From contig CASEGX010000028.1 of NCBI GenBank assembly GCA_949287505.1, forward strand, positions 1-45,955: a DNA stretch of 45,955 nucleotides, in the 5' to 3' direction. Below, piece by piece: positions 26,470 to 35,254 of the stretch. Both the position numbers and the translations under genes were made by a program. The stretch's first letter is position 1. Each line of letters begins with the position of its first letter. The notes under the pieces were generated by a model. The model worked only from the letters and a program-made list of their open reading frames with translations, was not told where the DNA came from and did not search any database. This DNA is from an uncultured Spirochaetales bacterium. Its GTDB lineage: Bacteria; Spirochaetota; Spirochaetia; Sphaerochaetales; Sphaerochaetaceae.

Positions 26470-27372
26470 TCATCTTTCCTCTGATGGTATTGTCAGTGTC
26501 TCCTCGTTGAGCATGTCTATGATTTCTCTCACCAGTCCGCTCGTCCTCGTTTTCTGAAGAGCTGAAATGTTCTGGAAAGATGATTCAACGAATGTGAATA
26601 TCATGGAGGTGAGGGTCTCGAGCTCGCTGTCATCGAGCGGAAACCTGAGCGATGAGAAGATGCTGTCGATGTCCCTTGAGTAACATACGCCATGAGTCGG
26701 ATATGTGAATGCTATTCTCGGGTTTATGAGGATGTCCTGATCCAGGGAGGCCGTGAACGCGACAGCGACTGAATTCTCCGGATCGAGCATGAATGAGCCT
26801 ACCTCTCTGAAATACTGGCAGTTCTTTTCAGAGAATGCGATTCTCACGCGTGAAATCATGCCCTGCGGAGGCAGTGTTATACGCCCTGATCTGTCCAGCA
26901 GTCTTGTTATCTGCATCCAGCGTGAATGAAGCCTCTTGTTCTTTATGAATCTCACTTCAGCCGTAGCATCGAGCGCGATGAGCGTTCCTGGAAAGGATGT
27001 CGTGAATCCCTTTGTCGCGATTGTTCCTCCGATTGTTGCCCTGCGGGTTATGAGGCGGCTTCCGATTGTCTGGATGTTCTCTATTAAGGCCTTTGGAAGG
27101 ACAGCCTTTCCCGTGCTCATGATCTCATCGAGAGTGACCATCGCACCGAACTCGGCAAACCTGTCATTGCGCTGGAAGCGGTGGAGCTCTTCCACATCCC
27201 CGAGATATATGATCTCCGCATTCATCTTCCTTGACGGGTATGAATCAGGTCGTGTCATTATGAATGTGCCGCCAGCCCAGAGGGAGGAAGTGGGGTAGTG
27301 CAGGATGATTGCTGCATATTCACTGAGATTCTTGGGTGTGTGGATATTAGGCGAACTGAGGCCTTCGTACAT
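26470..27372 (-). CDS. FAD-binding subunit of a molybdo-hydroxylase-like complex
   Basis: This 300-residue protein is like XdhB/CoxM, the FAD subunit that passes electrons from the iron-sulfur subunit. It keeps the FAD motif LWAGGTFIMTRPD (about residues 32-44) and the second one, RRATIGGTIATKG, preceded by ENIQTIGSRLITRR. The C-terminal CO_deh_flav_C part is recognisable (FREVGSFMLDPENSVAVAF). It overlaps the iron-sulfur subunit gene by 26 bases and is the last of three overlapping genes. Confidence 0.85.
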   Translation of the reverse strand: MYEGLSSPNIHTPKNLSEYAAIILHYPTSSLWAGGTFIMTRPDSYPSRKMNAEIIYLGDVEELHRFQRNDRFAEFGAMVTLDEIMSTGKAVLPKALIENIQTIGSRLITRRATIGGTIATKGFTTSFPGTLIALDATAEVRFIKNKRLHSRWMQITRLLDRSGRITLPPQGMISRVRIAFSEKNCQYFREVGSFMLDPENSVAVAFTASLDQDILINPRIAFTYPTHGVCYSRDIDSIFSSLRFPLDDSELETLTSMIFTFVESSFQNISALQKTRTSGLVREIIDMLNEETLTIPSEER

Positions 27373-27835
27373 TTCTCTTTCTCCTTATCTCTATGCCTCG
27401 GCGGACTATCATGATCTCATCTTCCGGATCCATGCAGGGACACTTGACGATTGAAAGCTCCTTGAGTATCTCCTCCGGATCTGAAATGCCTTCATCTATC
27501 AGGGATTCGAAAATCAGGGAGCGCGATGCATAGCATTCCTGGCATGGCGTGCTTCCCACGCTCTCATAAGCCTTCTCGATATCCTTCATGTTCTTTGTCT
27601 TCCTGAATGAATCGAATGTCGTCACATTCTTTCCCCTGATCTCGAATGCAGGGACCATGCATGAGAGCATTACCTTTCCATCCACAAGCACTGCACAGAG
27701 ACCGCACATCGAGCCGTTGCAGTGATTCACTGCATCGTTGTCTCCTGTGTTCTCACGGAGGATCAGTGAAAGGGGTTTGTCGGAATTGAGGGATAGCGTG
27801 AGGGTCTTTCCATCTATCGTGCAGTCAATCTTCAT
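27347..27835 (-). CDS. [2Fe-2S] subunit of a molybdo-hydroxylase-like complex
   Basis: This 162-residue protein has both iron-sulfur sites of the XdhC/CoxS family: a plant-ferredoxin site (CNGSMCGLC, then a Cys in VMLSC) and the helical-domain site (CQEC in TPCQECYAS, paired with CPC in IVKCPCMDP). The second site lacks the usual surrounding Gly/Thr residues (CGYCTPG, CRCTGY) but all four Cys remain. Its ATG overlaps the large-subunit stop as ATGA (27832-27835), with GGGGAGGA upstream. Confidence 0.87.
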   Translation of the reverse strand: MKIDCTIDGKTLTLSLNSDKPLSLILRENTGDNDAVNHCNGSMCGLCAVLVDGKVMLSCMVPAFEIRGKNVTTFDSFRKTKNMKDIEKAYESVGSTPCQECYASRSLIFESLIDEGISDPEEILKELSIVKCPCMDPEDEIMIVRRGIEIRRKRNVRRPQFA

Positions 27836-29769
27836 ACTGTATGATCCTCCCCGAATGCATCGTTGATTTCCTCTGCTGTTATTGGAAGCGAGGATGCATG
27901 ATGTCCTGCTGCCTGATGCAGCGCGTTCGAGAGCGCACCCAGTGTCAGGCCTCTCGCAAGCTGCTGAACCGAAGATATCGTATCATCCGTACCATCCTCT
28001 GAGATCTCCAGATGAATGCGGAATGACAGCGGGATGTTCATGCCGTTTTCCCTGAGTGTCATCATTATCGTGCGGCGGAGGGAGTTCTCAAGCGATGTCC
28101 TGTCCATGATCGTCGGGAATGTGAATGATCCCCAGATTCCGTAGACGGAAGGAATCATCGAAAGCTTGTCTATCCTAACTTCACATGCGATTGCACCGTA
28201 TCCTGAATTCTCGAACTCGCATGGGTAATATGTGTTCTCCGCATCGAATTTGATCGATACCGGCAGCTTCTCTGTCTCTTTAAGGACATTCAGGCGTTTT
28301 GCCGCACTGTCGAGCTGGAGCGTGAATGAAGCTACAAGACGTGAAAGCACATCTGGCCCGGAGTCAAGAGTGTCAGGACCCTGATCAAGGAACATCACAC
28401 CTTCAGGTCTGCCGGGTATTATCTTCTCTGATATCCTCTTCTTCCATAGTCTCATTGTCCCGGGGTGGGTCACTGCTGATGTGTTTATTGTGACGTTCTG
28501 CTTCTGCGTGAATGTCATCATTGCAGAAAAGCCGGTCTCCTTCGAGAGCGTTGTCGAGAAACCTGCAACACCGGCTCCTGCCGCAATTCCTATTCCCTTA
28601 AGATATCCGAGCAGTCCGAATTCCTCTTTCTGGAATGTGTTTGCGGACCATTTCCTGTCGAAGGAAGATATCCTGACAACATTGTCCGTGCACTTCTTCT
28701 GCTCTTCCAGATCGAAGCCGGGGATGTAATCGGTGAACTTCCTCTTATCCTTCTCGATCATCGATCTGTAGAGATGCGGTGTGGTTCCTGCAACCTCTGC
28801 CAGCCTCGATATATGGTACTCTGTGGATGCCAGAGCCTCGCTGTATCCAAGCGATCCGCAAAAAGATGCAGCAGGCGTCGGGGATGTCGTTATTTTCACC
28901 GATCCTCTGAATCCTTTGAGCGGATAAGGTGGAATGAGTCCTGTCATAGCCTGTCTCTGGTATTCTTCAGGAACGAATGCAAATGCACCTTCATCGACTG
29001 TCATCTCCGCATTCTCGAATACAGGCTTCATGTCCTCATCAAGAAGTACCTTTCTTTTCACTTTCACGGCAGGGCGGGAGAAGAAACCTTCATCCCTTAT
29101 CTCCGAAGGCAGTCCTGATTTGATTGTCGCTGTCGCAGCGATTGCGGCAAGGACTGCGGGAGCTAACAGGAACTCATCATGTTTCGCGACATAGGGAAGG
29201 ATGTGAATGATTATGTTTCTTTTCGGATATCCTGTTGCTTTCTCAACAGTGTCTCTGATCAGCTCAGGCCATTGAGATGGAGCTTCGATATGCATGTTCG
29301 CTCCGTCCATCCAGGCAGTGACCGTGAAAAGCTTGTTGTTCTTCCTCGCGATTCGTGTAAGGGAGAATTCTGTTTCCGTTTCCCTGTATCTGCCATCCTC
29401 ATTCTCATCCATCTCTCCCCATCCATATTCCAGGCTGTCAGGGAGAGTCTGTTCCTCAGGTGTGTCCCCCAATGACTCAGTCTGGAGGTTTATTTCCCTC
29501 ATCATCAGCTCAGCTGATTCGTAATCAGGAGCAAAGAGGGCAAGGACAATCTGCTGAGGAAAGGAGATGGTCTCTTTCGCTATAAGCGGCATGGAGCGTC
29601 CCAGAAACTGTATCGTATTGCTTCCGGGAATATCACTGCCGGTGAGTACGATGTATCTTGCATCGAGCTCTGGAAGCTTGAGATCGGCAATGCGCTCATT
29701 GCCTTTCTCCGCATGCAAAAGGATGCCGCAACGCATGTTATAGCGTGAGAAGTTCTTACGATCAGCCAT
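27832..29769 (-). CDS. divergent molybdo-hydroxylase large subunit, cofactor motifs lost
   Basis: This 645-residue protein occupies the place of the molybdopterin subunit (XdhA/CoxL, normally ~750-800 residues) before its Fe-S and FAD genes. Segment order is recognisable (NIIIHILPYVAKHDEFLLAP, then AAIAATATIKSGLPSEIR), but the glycine-rich GGGFGGK loop is replaced by YVAKHDE, the RGFG motif by SFCGSLGYSE, and the catalytic Glu motif GEPP near the C-terminus is not seen (AGHHASSLPITAEEIND). I place the start at 29769 (MADRKNF); the frame is open for 96 more codons but that part overlaps ligA antisense and is not protein-like. The gene has no ribosome site and a promoter that would start at the ATG. 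It may bind a different cofactor or be non-catalytic. Confidence 0.75.
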   Translation of the reverse strand: MADRKNFSRYNMRCGILLHAEKGNERIADLKLPELDARYIVLTGSDIPGSNTIQFLGRSMPLIAKETISFPQQIVLALFAPDYESAELMMREINLQTESLGDTPEEQTLPDSLEYGWGEMDENEDGRYRETETEFSLTRIARKNNKLFTVTAWMDGANMHIEAPSQWPELIRDTVEKATGYPKRNIIIHILPYVAKHDEFLLAPAVLAAIAATATIKSGLPSEIRDEGFFSRPAVKVKRKVLLDEDMKPVFENAEMTVDEGAFAFVPEEYQRQAMTGLIPPYPLKGFRGSVKITTSPTPAASFCGSLGYSEALASTEYHISRLAEVAGTTPHLYRSMIEKDKRKFTDYIPGFDLEEQKKCTDNVVRISSFDRKWSANTFQKEEFGLLGYLKGIGIAAGAGVAGFSTTLSKETGFSAMMTFTQKQNVTINTSAVTHPGTMRLWKKRISEKIIPGRPEGVMFLDQGPDTLDSGPDVLSRLVASFTLQLDSAAKRLNVLKETEKLPVSIKFDAENTYYPCEFENSGYGAIACEVRIDKLSMIPSVYGIWGSFTFPTIMDRTSLENSLRRTIMMTLRENGMNIPLSFRIHLEISEDGTDDTISSVQQLARGLTLGALSNALHQAAGHHASSLPITAEEINDAFGEDHTV

Positions 29770-29776
29770 GAATAAA

Positions 29777-29828
29777 AGGATACCATCTCTGTGGGTACAG
29801 TGCAACGACGATACAGCTGTGCTATCAT
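29777..29828. promoter_or_regulatory. divergent promoters for the hydroxylase-like operon and ligA
   Basis: Minus strand: TTGCAC (29805-29800), 17-bp spacer, extended -10 TGGTATCCT ending at 29777, start at the ATG at 29769. Plus strand: extended -10 TGCTATCAT (29820-29828), start at the ATG at 29836. The hexamer at 29800-29805 lies at the -35 position for both. Neither gene has a ribosome site, so both transcripts look leaderless. Confidence 0.5.
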
Positions 29829-29835
29829 CCGTGAT

Positions 29836-31941
29836 ATGAGCATAAAGGAAGAGATTGACAAGCTCACCGAAGAGCTGAAGGTATATCAGGATAAGTATTA
29901 CAAGGAAGGCGTTTCCCTTGTCTCGGACAGTGAGTATGACAGGCTCACAGACCGTCTGATAGAACTGGAGAAAGAACACCCGGAACTCCAGCATCCCGAT
30001 TCCCCGACAAAAAGGGTGGGATCGGATCTCACAAATGATTTTCCTGAGGTAAGGCACACGATACCTGTCCTTTCCCTCGACAAGGCATACTCTGATGAGG
30101 CTGTCCTCGACTTCTTTTCAAGGTCAATCCAGAAAGAAGGCGGTGCGCTTTCATTCGCAGCCGAGGAGAAGATTGACGGTATTTCCATGGTCCTTTATTA
30201 CGAGAATGGGGTCCTTGCCCGTGCAGTCACAAGAGGAAACGGAGAGGTCGGAAACGATGTTACTGCCAATATAATGACAATCGGGGCTGTTCCTCTTTCC
30301 CTTCCTGAGCCTCTGGATATAGCTGTACGCGGGGAGGTCTATCTCAATAAAGCAGATTTTGAGAAGCTCAATGCTGCAGAGAGTGATGATGCAAAGAAGG
30401 CTGCAAACCCGAGAAATCTTGCTGCAGGCACGGTAAGAAGACAGAAAAGCAGCGAGGCGGGACGTGTTCCTCTTACGATGTTCTGCTATGAGGGATTCTG
30501 GGCAAATAAGGAGGAAACCCCTTCTGATCACCTTCATATCCTTTCACGTCTCAAAACACTCGGATTCCGTATCAACCCGCACCTTGCCTTTTTCGATTCA
30601 GACAAGGAGACGGCAAGGCAGAAGCTTGCTGCTGCGGGCCTTGATGGAGACCCGTACGCATTCTCTGAGCTTGATGAGTTCATAAAGAAGAAGACAGCGG
30701 AACGTAAGGACCTGCCGTACGAGATAGACGGGCTTGTGTTCAAGATCAATGAGCTGGATGTCCGTGAGCGCTTTGGGTACACGGAGCATCATCCACGCTG
30801 GGCGATTGCCTACAAGTTCGAGGCACCGCAGGCAGAGGCAAAGCTCCTTGGCATTACCGTTCAGGTCGGAAGAACAGGGCGCATCACTCCTGTTGCTGAG
30901 ATATCTCCGACAAAACTCGGCGGTTCCACTATCCGGCGCGCCACGCTGCATAACCAGGAGTATATAGATGAGCTTGAACTGGCTGTCGGGGATACTGTCT
31001 CCATCTCCAAACGCGGTGATGTGATTCCTGCAGTTGAGAGCGTGATAGAGAAAAACAATGAAGGAAACACCACATACACGCTTCCGTCTCTATGTCCATG
31101 CTGCCATACGGAAATTGTCCAGATCGGTGGTTTGCAGTATTGTCCCAATTATGATTGTCCGGACCAGGTCAAGGGAAGAATCTCATACTTTGCATCCACG
31201 GACCAGATGGATATCGAGACACTCGGGCCGAAGACAGTGGAGCTTTTATATGATGCCGGCATCCTCAGAAGCATAGAGGATATATACAGCGCGGATTATT
31301 CCGGAGCGGAGAACCTTCCGGGAATCGGCGAGAAGAGCATCGCTCTCCTGAAGAAGGGAATAAAGGAGAGCCTTGGCCGTCCTTTCATAACCGTCCTGTC
31401 CTCTCTCGGAGTTGCCGAGATCGGCAGAAAGAGCGCAGAGCTTCTTGTTAAGAACGGTTTTGATTCAATGAACAGGATCCTCAATGCCGTGGACAGGAAG
31501 GACAGGGAAGCATTTGCAGCGATTCCGGGGTTCGGGGAGCTCACGGCTGACAGGATTATCACAGCATTCTCTTCCCCGTCCCTGAGAAAGACAATCGAAG
31601 CCCTTTCTGAAGCGGGGCTTCACATGGATGCTGCCGATGATGAGAAGGAGAAGAGCGAAGAGCAGATATTCAGCGGAGAGGTATGGTGTATCACCGGATC
31701 TTTCAGGAATTTCAACCCAAGGACAAAAGCGCTGAAGGAAATAGAGAAAAGAGGTGGCCGCACTGTAAGTTCTGTAACATCGAAGACGACGCATCTTCTT
31801 GCAGGAGAGGGTGGCGGGTCGAAGAGGGCGGATGCTGAAAGGCTTGGCGTTAAAATAGTCACCGAGGATGAATTCATGAAAGCAATCGGCGGAGAGAAGG
31901 AGAATGAGGGAAATGAAGATGGACAGCTTCTTCTTTTCTAG
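29836..31941 (+). CDS. ligA: NAD-dependent DNA ligase LigA
   Basis: This 701-residue enzyme joins DNA nicks in replication and repair. The adenylation domain has the catalytic Lys in AAEEKIDGISM, then GEVGNDVTANI; the OB domain has VQVGRTGRITPVAE; a four-Cys zinc finger follows (CPCC and CPNYDC), then helix-hairpin-helix repeats (NLPGIGEKS, AIPGFGELTADR) and a C-terminal BRCT domain (GEVWCITGSF, KTTHLLAG). I chose the ATG at 29836 (MSIKEEID); the frame is open 15 codons further but has no start signal. It heads the operon with the aminotransferase, ModE-like and pfk genes. Confidence 0.96.
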   Translation: MSIKEEIDKLTEELKVYQDKYYKEGVSLVSDSEYDRLTDRLIELEKEHPELQHPDSPTKRVGSDLTNDFPEVRHTIPVLSLDKAYSDEAVLDFFSRSIQKEGGALSFAAEEKIDGISMVLYYENGVLARAVTRGNGEVGNDVTANIMTIGAVPLSLPEPLDIAVRGEVYLNKADFEKLNAAESDDAKKAANPRNLAAGTVRRQKSSEAGRVPLTMFCYEGFWANKEETPSDHLHILSRLKTLGFRINPHLAFFDSDKETARQKLAAAGLDGDPYAFSELDEFIKKKTAERKDLPYEIDGLVFKINELDVRERFGYTEHHPRWAIAYKFEAPQAEAKLLGITVQVGRTGRITPVAEISPTKLGGSTIRRATLHNQEYIDELELAVGDTVSISKRGDVIPAVESVIEKNNEGNTTYTLPSLCPCCHTEIVQIGGLQYCPNYDCPDQVKGRISYFASTDQMDIETLGPKTVELLYDAGILRSIEDIYSADYSGAENLPGIGEKSIALLKKGIKESLGRPFITVLSSLGVAEIGRKSAELLVKNGFDSMNRILNAVDRKDREAFAAIPGFGELTADRIITAFSSPSLRKTIEALSEAGLHMDAADDEKEKSEEQIFSGEVWCITGSFRNFNPRTKALKEIEKRGGRTVSSVTSKTTHLLAGEGGGSKRADAERLGVKIVTEDEFMKAIGGEKENEGNEDGQLLLF

Positions 31942-31985
31942 TGTACCAACGGGCTTAAATAATGTATAAGGAGGCTGGAGGCATT

Positions 31986-33287
31986 ATGAATATTCTTGCA
32001 GAAGAACTTAACAGAACGCTTTCCGATTCGGTAGCATATGGTTTTCTGTCTCCGGTAGGCAGAAGAATGTATTTCCCAAAGGGAATAGTCGCACAGAGCG
32101 ATGAGGCAAAGGAAAAGGCGAAGCGCTACAATGCGACTGTCGGTCTTGCCACAGAGAAAGGCCAGCCTTTCTATCTCCATGACATCTATTCCCAGTTCAA
32201 GGAAGGAGCTCTCAAGCCTTCCGAGATCTTCTCGTACGCCCCGGGCGGAGGGGACAAGACCCTCAGGGCTCTCTGGCGGGACAGCATGATCGCTAAGAAT
32301 CCGACGCTCAAAGGAAAGAAAATCTCCCTTCCTCTCGTGACAGGTGGGCTGACACATGCGATAAGCATGGTTGCAGAGCTTTTTGTCAGCGAAGGGGATA
32401 AGGTCGTATGCCCGGATCTTTTCTGGGATAACTACGATCTCATTTTCCGCGATCTTGTCGGAGCAGAGCCTGTTCTCTTCCCATTCTATGGAGAAGATGG
32501 CGGTTTCAATGTCGAGGGAATGAAGAATGCTCTTCTTTCCGTCCCGGGAGATTATGCAAGAATAATCCTCAACTTCCCAAACAATCCAACCGGCTATACT
32601 CCCTCAAAGGAGGAGGCTAAGAAGATTGTCGATGCGGTTGTGGCTGTGGCAGACACAGGAAAACGTGTCATGGTCATTTCCGACGATGCCTACTTCGGTC
32701 TTTTCTTCGAGGAGGATACAGAGAAGGAATCGCTTTTCTCATTCTTTGCGGATGCGCATGAGAACATCTTTGCCGTAAAAGGCGATGCCGCTACAAAGGA
32801 AGAGATGGTATGGGGTTTCCGTGTAGGCTTCCTGACATATGCTTCCAAAGGCTTTTCGGATGCGCACATCGATGCACTGACGAAAAAGACACTGGGAATG
32901 ATCCGCTCTTCCGTATCTAACTGCGACAGGCCTGGCCAGAGTCTCATTCTCAAGGCGATGCAGAATGGCAAAGAGTACCAGGCAGATAAAGAGCATATTT
33001 TCAACGAGATGAAGAAGCGCTATGAAATAGTCCATAAGGCGGTTTCGAAGCATGAGGGGGAGACTATTCTCACTCCATATCGTTTCAATTCCGGTTATTT
33101 CATGGCCTTTGATACCCATGGCCGCGATGCAGAAGAGCTGAGGACATACCTTCTCGATAAATACCAGATCGGTGTCATAAACATCATGGGTGGAACCCTC
33201 CGTCTGGCATTCTGCTCTGTTGAGCCTGAAGGACTTGAAGAGCTTGTTGACACTGTTTACAAGGCAGCAGGAGAGATATGGAGCTGA
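31986..33287 (+). CDS. PLP-dependent aminotransferase, class I/II
   Basis: This 433-residue enzyme has fold-type I aminotransferase landmarks: LNFPNNPTGYTPS, VISDDAYFGLFF, the PLP Lys in the motif DAATKEEMVWGFRVGF with the substrate-carboxylate Arg near the end, and LRLAFCSVE. It resembles the aspartate/tyrosine-type aminotransferases, but substrate cannot be told from sequence. The ATG at 31986 has AAGGAGG upstream; the ATG at 31962 would put this ribosome site inside the gene. It follows ligA by 44 bases and overlaps the next gene by 10. Confidence 0.88.
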   Translation: MNILAEELNRTLSDSVAYGFLSPVGRRMYFPKGIVAQSDEAKEKAKRYNATVGLATEKGQPFYLHDIYSQFKEGALKPSEIFSYAPGGGDKTLRALWRDSMIAKNPTLKGKKISLPLVTGGLTHAISMVAELFVSEGDKVVCPDLFWDNYDLIFRDLVGAEPVLFPFYGEDGGFNVEGMKNALLSVPGDYARIILNFPNNPTGYTPSKEEAKKIVDAVVAVADTGKRVMVISDDAYFGLFFEEDTEKESLFSFFADAHENIFAVKGDAATKEEMVWGFRVGFLTYASKGFSDAHIDALTKKTLGMIRSSVSNCDRPGQSLILKAMQNGKEYQADKEHIFNEMKKRYEIVHKAVSKHEGETILTPYRFNSGYFMAFDTHGRDAEELRTYLLDKYQIGVINIMGGTLRLAFCSVEPEGLEELVDTVYKAAGEIWS

Positions 33288-33649
33288 GCACGAAACTGTA
33301 TATCCTTGACAGCGAGGGCAGGAAGTTCATGGGAGCAGGTGTCCTGTGGCTTCTTGAGCGTGTTGAGGAGACAGGTTCGCTTCTTTCAGCCAGCAAGAGC
33401 ATGGGACTGTCATATACAAAAGCCCGTTCAATGCTTGAGGCACTTGAAAGGGAACTCGGACAGCCTGTGCTGGATCGGAAGAAAGGCGGGGCAGAGCGCT
33501 CGGGCGCAACACTCACGCCTTTCGCGAAAGAGTATATTTCCCTTTACAGGGAATTCCAGAAAGATGCAAAATCTGATGCGGAGAAACGGTTCAGGGTTTT
33601 CTCCGCATCTGTAGAGAAGCTCATGGAGGAAAAGAATGAGCAACACTAA
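33278..33649 (+). CDS. ModE/LysR-type winged-HTH protein without ligand domain
   Basis: This 123-residue protein resembles only the DNA-binding half of ModE: LERVEETGSLLSASKSMGLS (helix-turn-helix), YTKARSMLEALERELGQPVL and GATLTPFAKEYI. The TOBE domains that bind molybdate in E. coli ModE are absent. It overlaps the aminotransferase (10 bases) and pfk (14 bases), so its level is tied to them. It could regulate the divergent molybdo-hydroxylase-like operon, but its own operon is an equally good candidate. GGAGA precedes the ATG. Confidence 0.8.
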   Translation: MELSTKLYILDSEGRKFMGAGVLWLLERVEETGSLLSASKSMGLSYTKARSMLEALERELGQPVLDRKKGGAERSGATLTPFAKEYISLYREFQKDAKSDAEKRFRVFSASVEKLMEEKNEQH

Positions 33650-34976
33650 CAAGACACAGTATGATTTCACGATTGATACGCTCGGGCCTGCAAAGCTCAG
33701 CTCTCCGATCAGGATGTCCAAGCGTGGCGGAGATGGACTTGCAGACTATGTCCGTGATACCGACCGCATCCTCTTTTCTATCGAGGCTGAGGATATAGGG
33801 GGGAAGTCAGAGCTCCTTCATTCAGATACCCTTGAGATCGCAGGACCCAGGGAGAAGATCTACTTCAACCCGGCACATGTCCATGCTGCTATCTGTACAT
33901 GTGGTGGTCTCTGCCCAGGTCTCAATAACGTCATCAGATCAGTTGTTCGCTGTTTCTGGTACCGCTATGGTGTAAGAAGGATATCCGGTATCCAGTACGG
34001 TTATCTTGGCCTTCTTGAGAATTCCCCATGGCCGGTGATCCCCCTCGATCCGGATGTTGTTGATGACATTCTTGAAAAAGGTGGTACAATCCTCGGATCT
34101 GCGCGCGGTGGCGGTAAGCAGGTAGAGGAGATTGTTGATTCTCTTGAAAGGATGAACATCAACATCCTTATCGCTATCGGCGGTGACGGAACCCTTCGCG
34201 GTGCTCAGGATATCGGAGAAGAGATCAAGAGAAGAGGGCTTAAGATTGCCGTTGTCGGTGTTCCTAAGACAATCGATAACGACCTCTCATTCATCGATGC
34301 ATCCTTCGGATTCGATACAGCGGTTGCACAGGTTGTTCCTGTCATCAGAGGAGCACATGCCGAGGCTACAGGTGCAATAAATGGAATCGGTCTTGTGAAG
34401 GTCATGGGAAGGGAATCAGGATTCATTGCTGCAAATGCATCCCTTGCTCAGTCCGATGTCAATTTCTGCCTTATTCCGGAGTCTCCTTTTGATCTTGAAG
34501 GTCCTAACGGACTTCTGGAGAATGTGAAGAGGCGTCTTCTTGAAAGAGGACACGCAGTGATTCTCATTGCAGAAGGTGCTGGTCAGGAATTCCTGCCACA
34601 GACAGGCGAAACCGATGCTTCAGGAAACCTGAAGTTCCATGATATCGGAGTATTTCTGAAGGATGCCATGAAGAAGTATTTTGCAGAGCAGGGTATTTCC
34701 ACATCCATCAAATACATCGATCCGTCATATATCATCCGTTCAGCCCCGGCAGACAGCTATGACTCAATCTATTGCGCCAGAATCGGAGCCCATGCAGTGC
34801 ATGCTGCAATGGCTGGAAAGACTCAGTGCATCGCATCCAGAGTCAACAATCAGTTTGTATATGTTCCGATCAAGGTCGCAGTATCAAAACGCAGCCATGT
34901 CGATATCGAAGGATCTCTCTGGAGAGACGTCCTTGAGAATACAAGGCAGCCGTTCTCAATGAAGAACAACGACTGA
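33636..34976 (+). CDS. 6-phosphofructokinase, trypanosome/plant-like clade
   Basis: The 446-residue enzyme makes fructose 1,6-bisphosphate. It shows CGGLCPGLNNVIRS, YGYLGLLE, IAIGGDGTLRGAQDI, VPKTIDNDLSFIDASFGFDT, KVMGRESGFIAA and LIAEGAGQEF. The residue pair that separates donors reads Gly (GGDGT, position 104 of E. coli PfkA) and Lys (PKTIDND, position 124). PPi-dependent enzymes normally carry Asp with Lys, whereas the ATP-dependent enzymes of trypanosomes carry Gly with Lys; ATP use is therefore more likely. The start overlaps the ModE-like gene and has GGAGGAAAAG before it. A terminator follows at 35002. Confidence 0.92.
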   Translation: MSNTNKTQYDFTIDTLGPAKLSSPIRMSKRGGDGLADYVRDTDRILFSIEAEDIGGKSELLHSDTLEIAGPREKIYFNPAHVHAAICTCGGLCPGLNNVIRSVVRCFWYRYGVRRISGIQYGYLGLLENSPWPVIPLDPDVVDDILEKGGTILGSARGGGKQVEEIVDSLERMNINILIAIGGDGTLRGAQDIGEEIKRRGLKIAVVGVPKTIDNDLSFIDASFGFDTAVAQVVPVIRGAHAEATGAINGIGLVKVMGRESGFIAANASLAQSDVNFCLIPESPFDLEGPNGLLENVKRRLLERGHAVILIAEGAGQEFLPQTGETDASGNLKFHDIGVFLKDAMKKYFAEQGISTSIKYIDPSYIIRSAPADSYDSIYCARIGAHAVHAAMAGKTQCIASRVNNQFVYVPIKVAVSKRSHVDIEGSLWRDVLENTRQPFSMKNND

Positions 34977-35001
34977 AAAATCAAGGTTCAAACCAAAGTG
35001 G

Positions 35002-35028
35002 CTCCCGGTTGAATAGCCGGGAGTTTTT
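35002..35028 (+). terminator. terminator of the ligA-pfk operon
   Basis: CTCCCGG (35002-35008), loop of 8, CCGGGAG (35017-35023), five T (35024-35028). It lies 25 bases after the pfk stop. Confidence 0.9.
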
Positions 35029-35180
35029 GATACCTGAATGTCTTATTCGTATATATTCGGCGATAATATTTTAGTGTTAATTTCTGTGCAACATATATTA
35101 GGATAAAATTTATCGATAACTTTATTTTATTCTATATATGGATATAGCTCCTGATAAAACAAGAAATCCTTCAAAACCGG

Positions 35181-35248
35181 AAAAAAATTAAAAAAATTCA
35201 AAAATTTTTCTGAAACCTCTTTTCACGCTTCGCTGAAGTCGCTATATT
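35181..35248 (+). promoter_or_regulatory. promoter with phased A-tracts before the candidate small RNA
   Basis: TTTTCA (35220-35225), 17-bp spacer and TATATT (35243-35248) predict a start near 35255; TTCACG (35222-35227) with TATTAT (35245-35250) is an alternative. Directly upstream, A-tracts begin at 35181, 35190 and 35200, a 10-bp phase that favours DNA bending or an UP element. The spacer contains CTTC-GCT-GAAG (35228-35238), a small inverted repeat. The stretch 35029-35180 is AT-rich and I see nothing definite in it. Confidence 0.5.
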
Positions 35249-35254
35249 ATGGCC

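Noticed and set aside
29770-30057. A 96-codon N-terminal extension of the hydroxylase-like large subunit.
   Set aside because: It lies antisense to the start of ligA, is of low protein-like quality, and a promoter and start fit at 29769.
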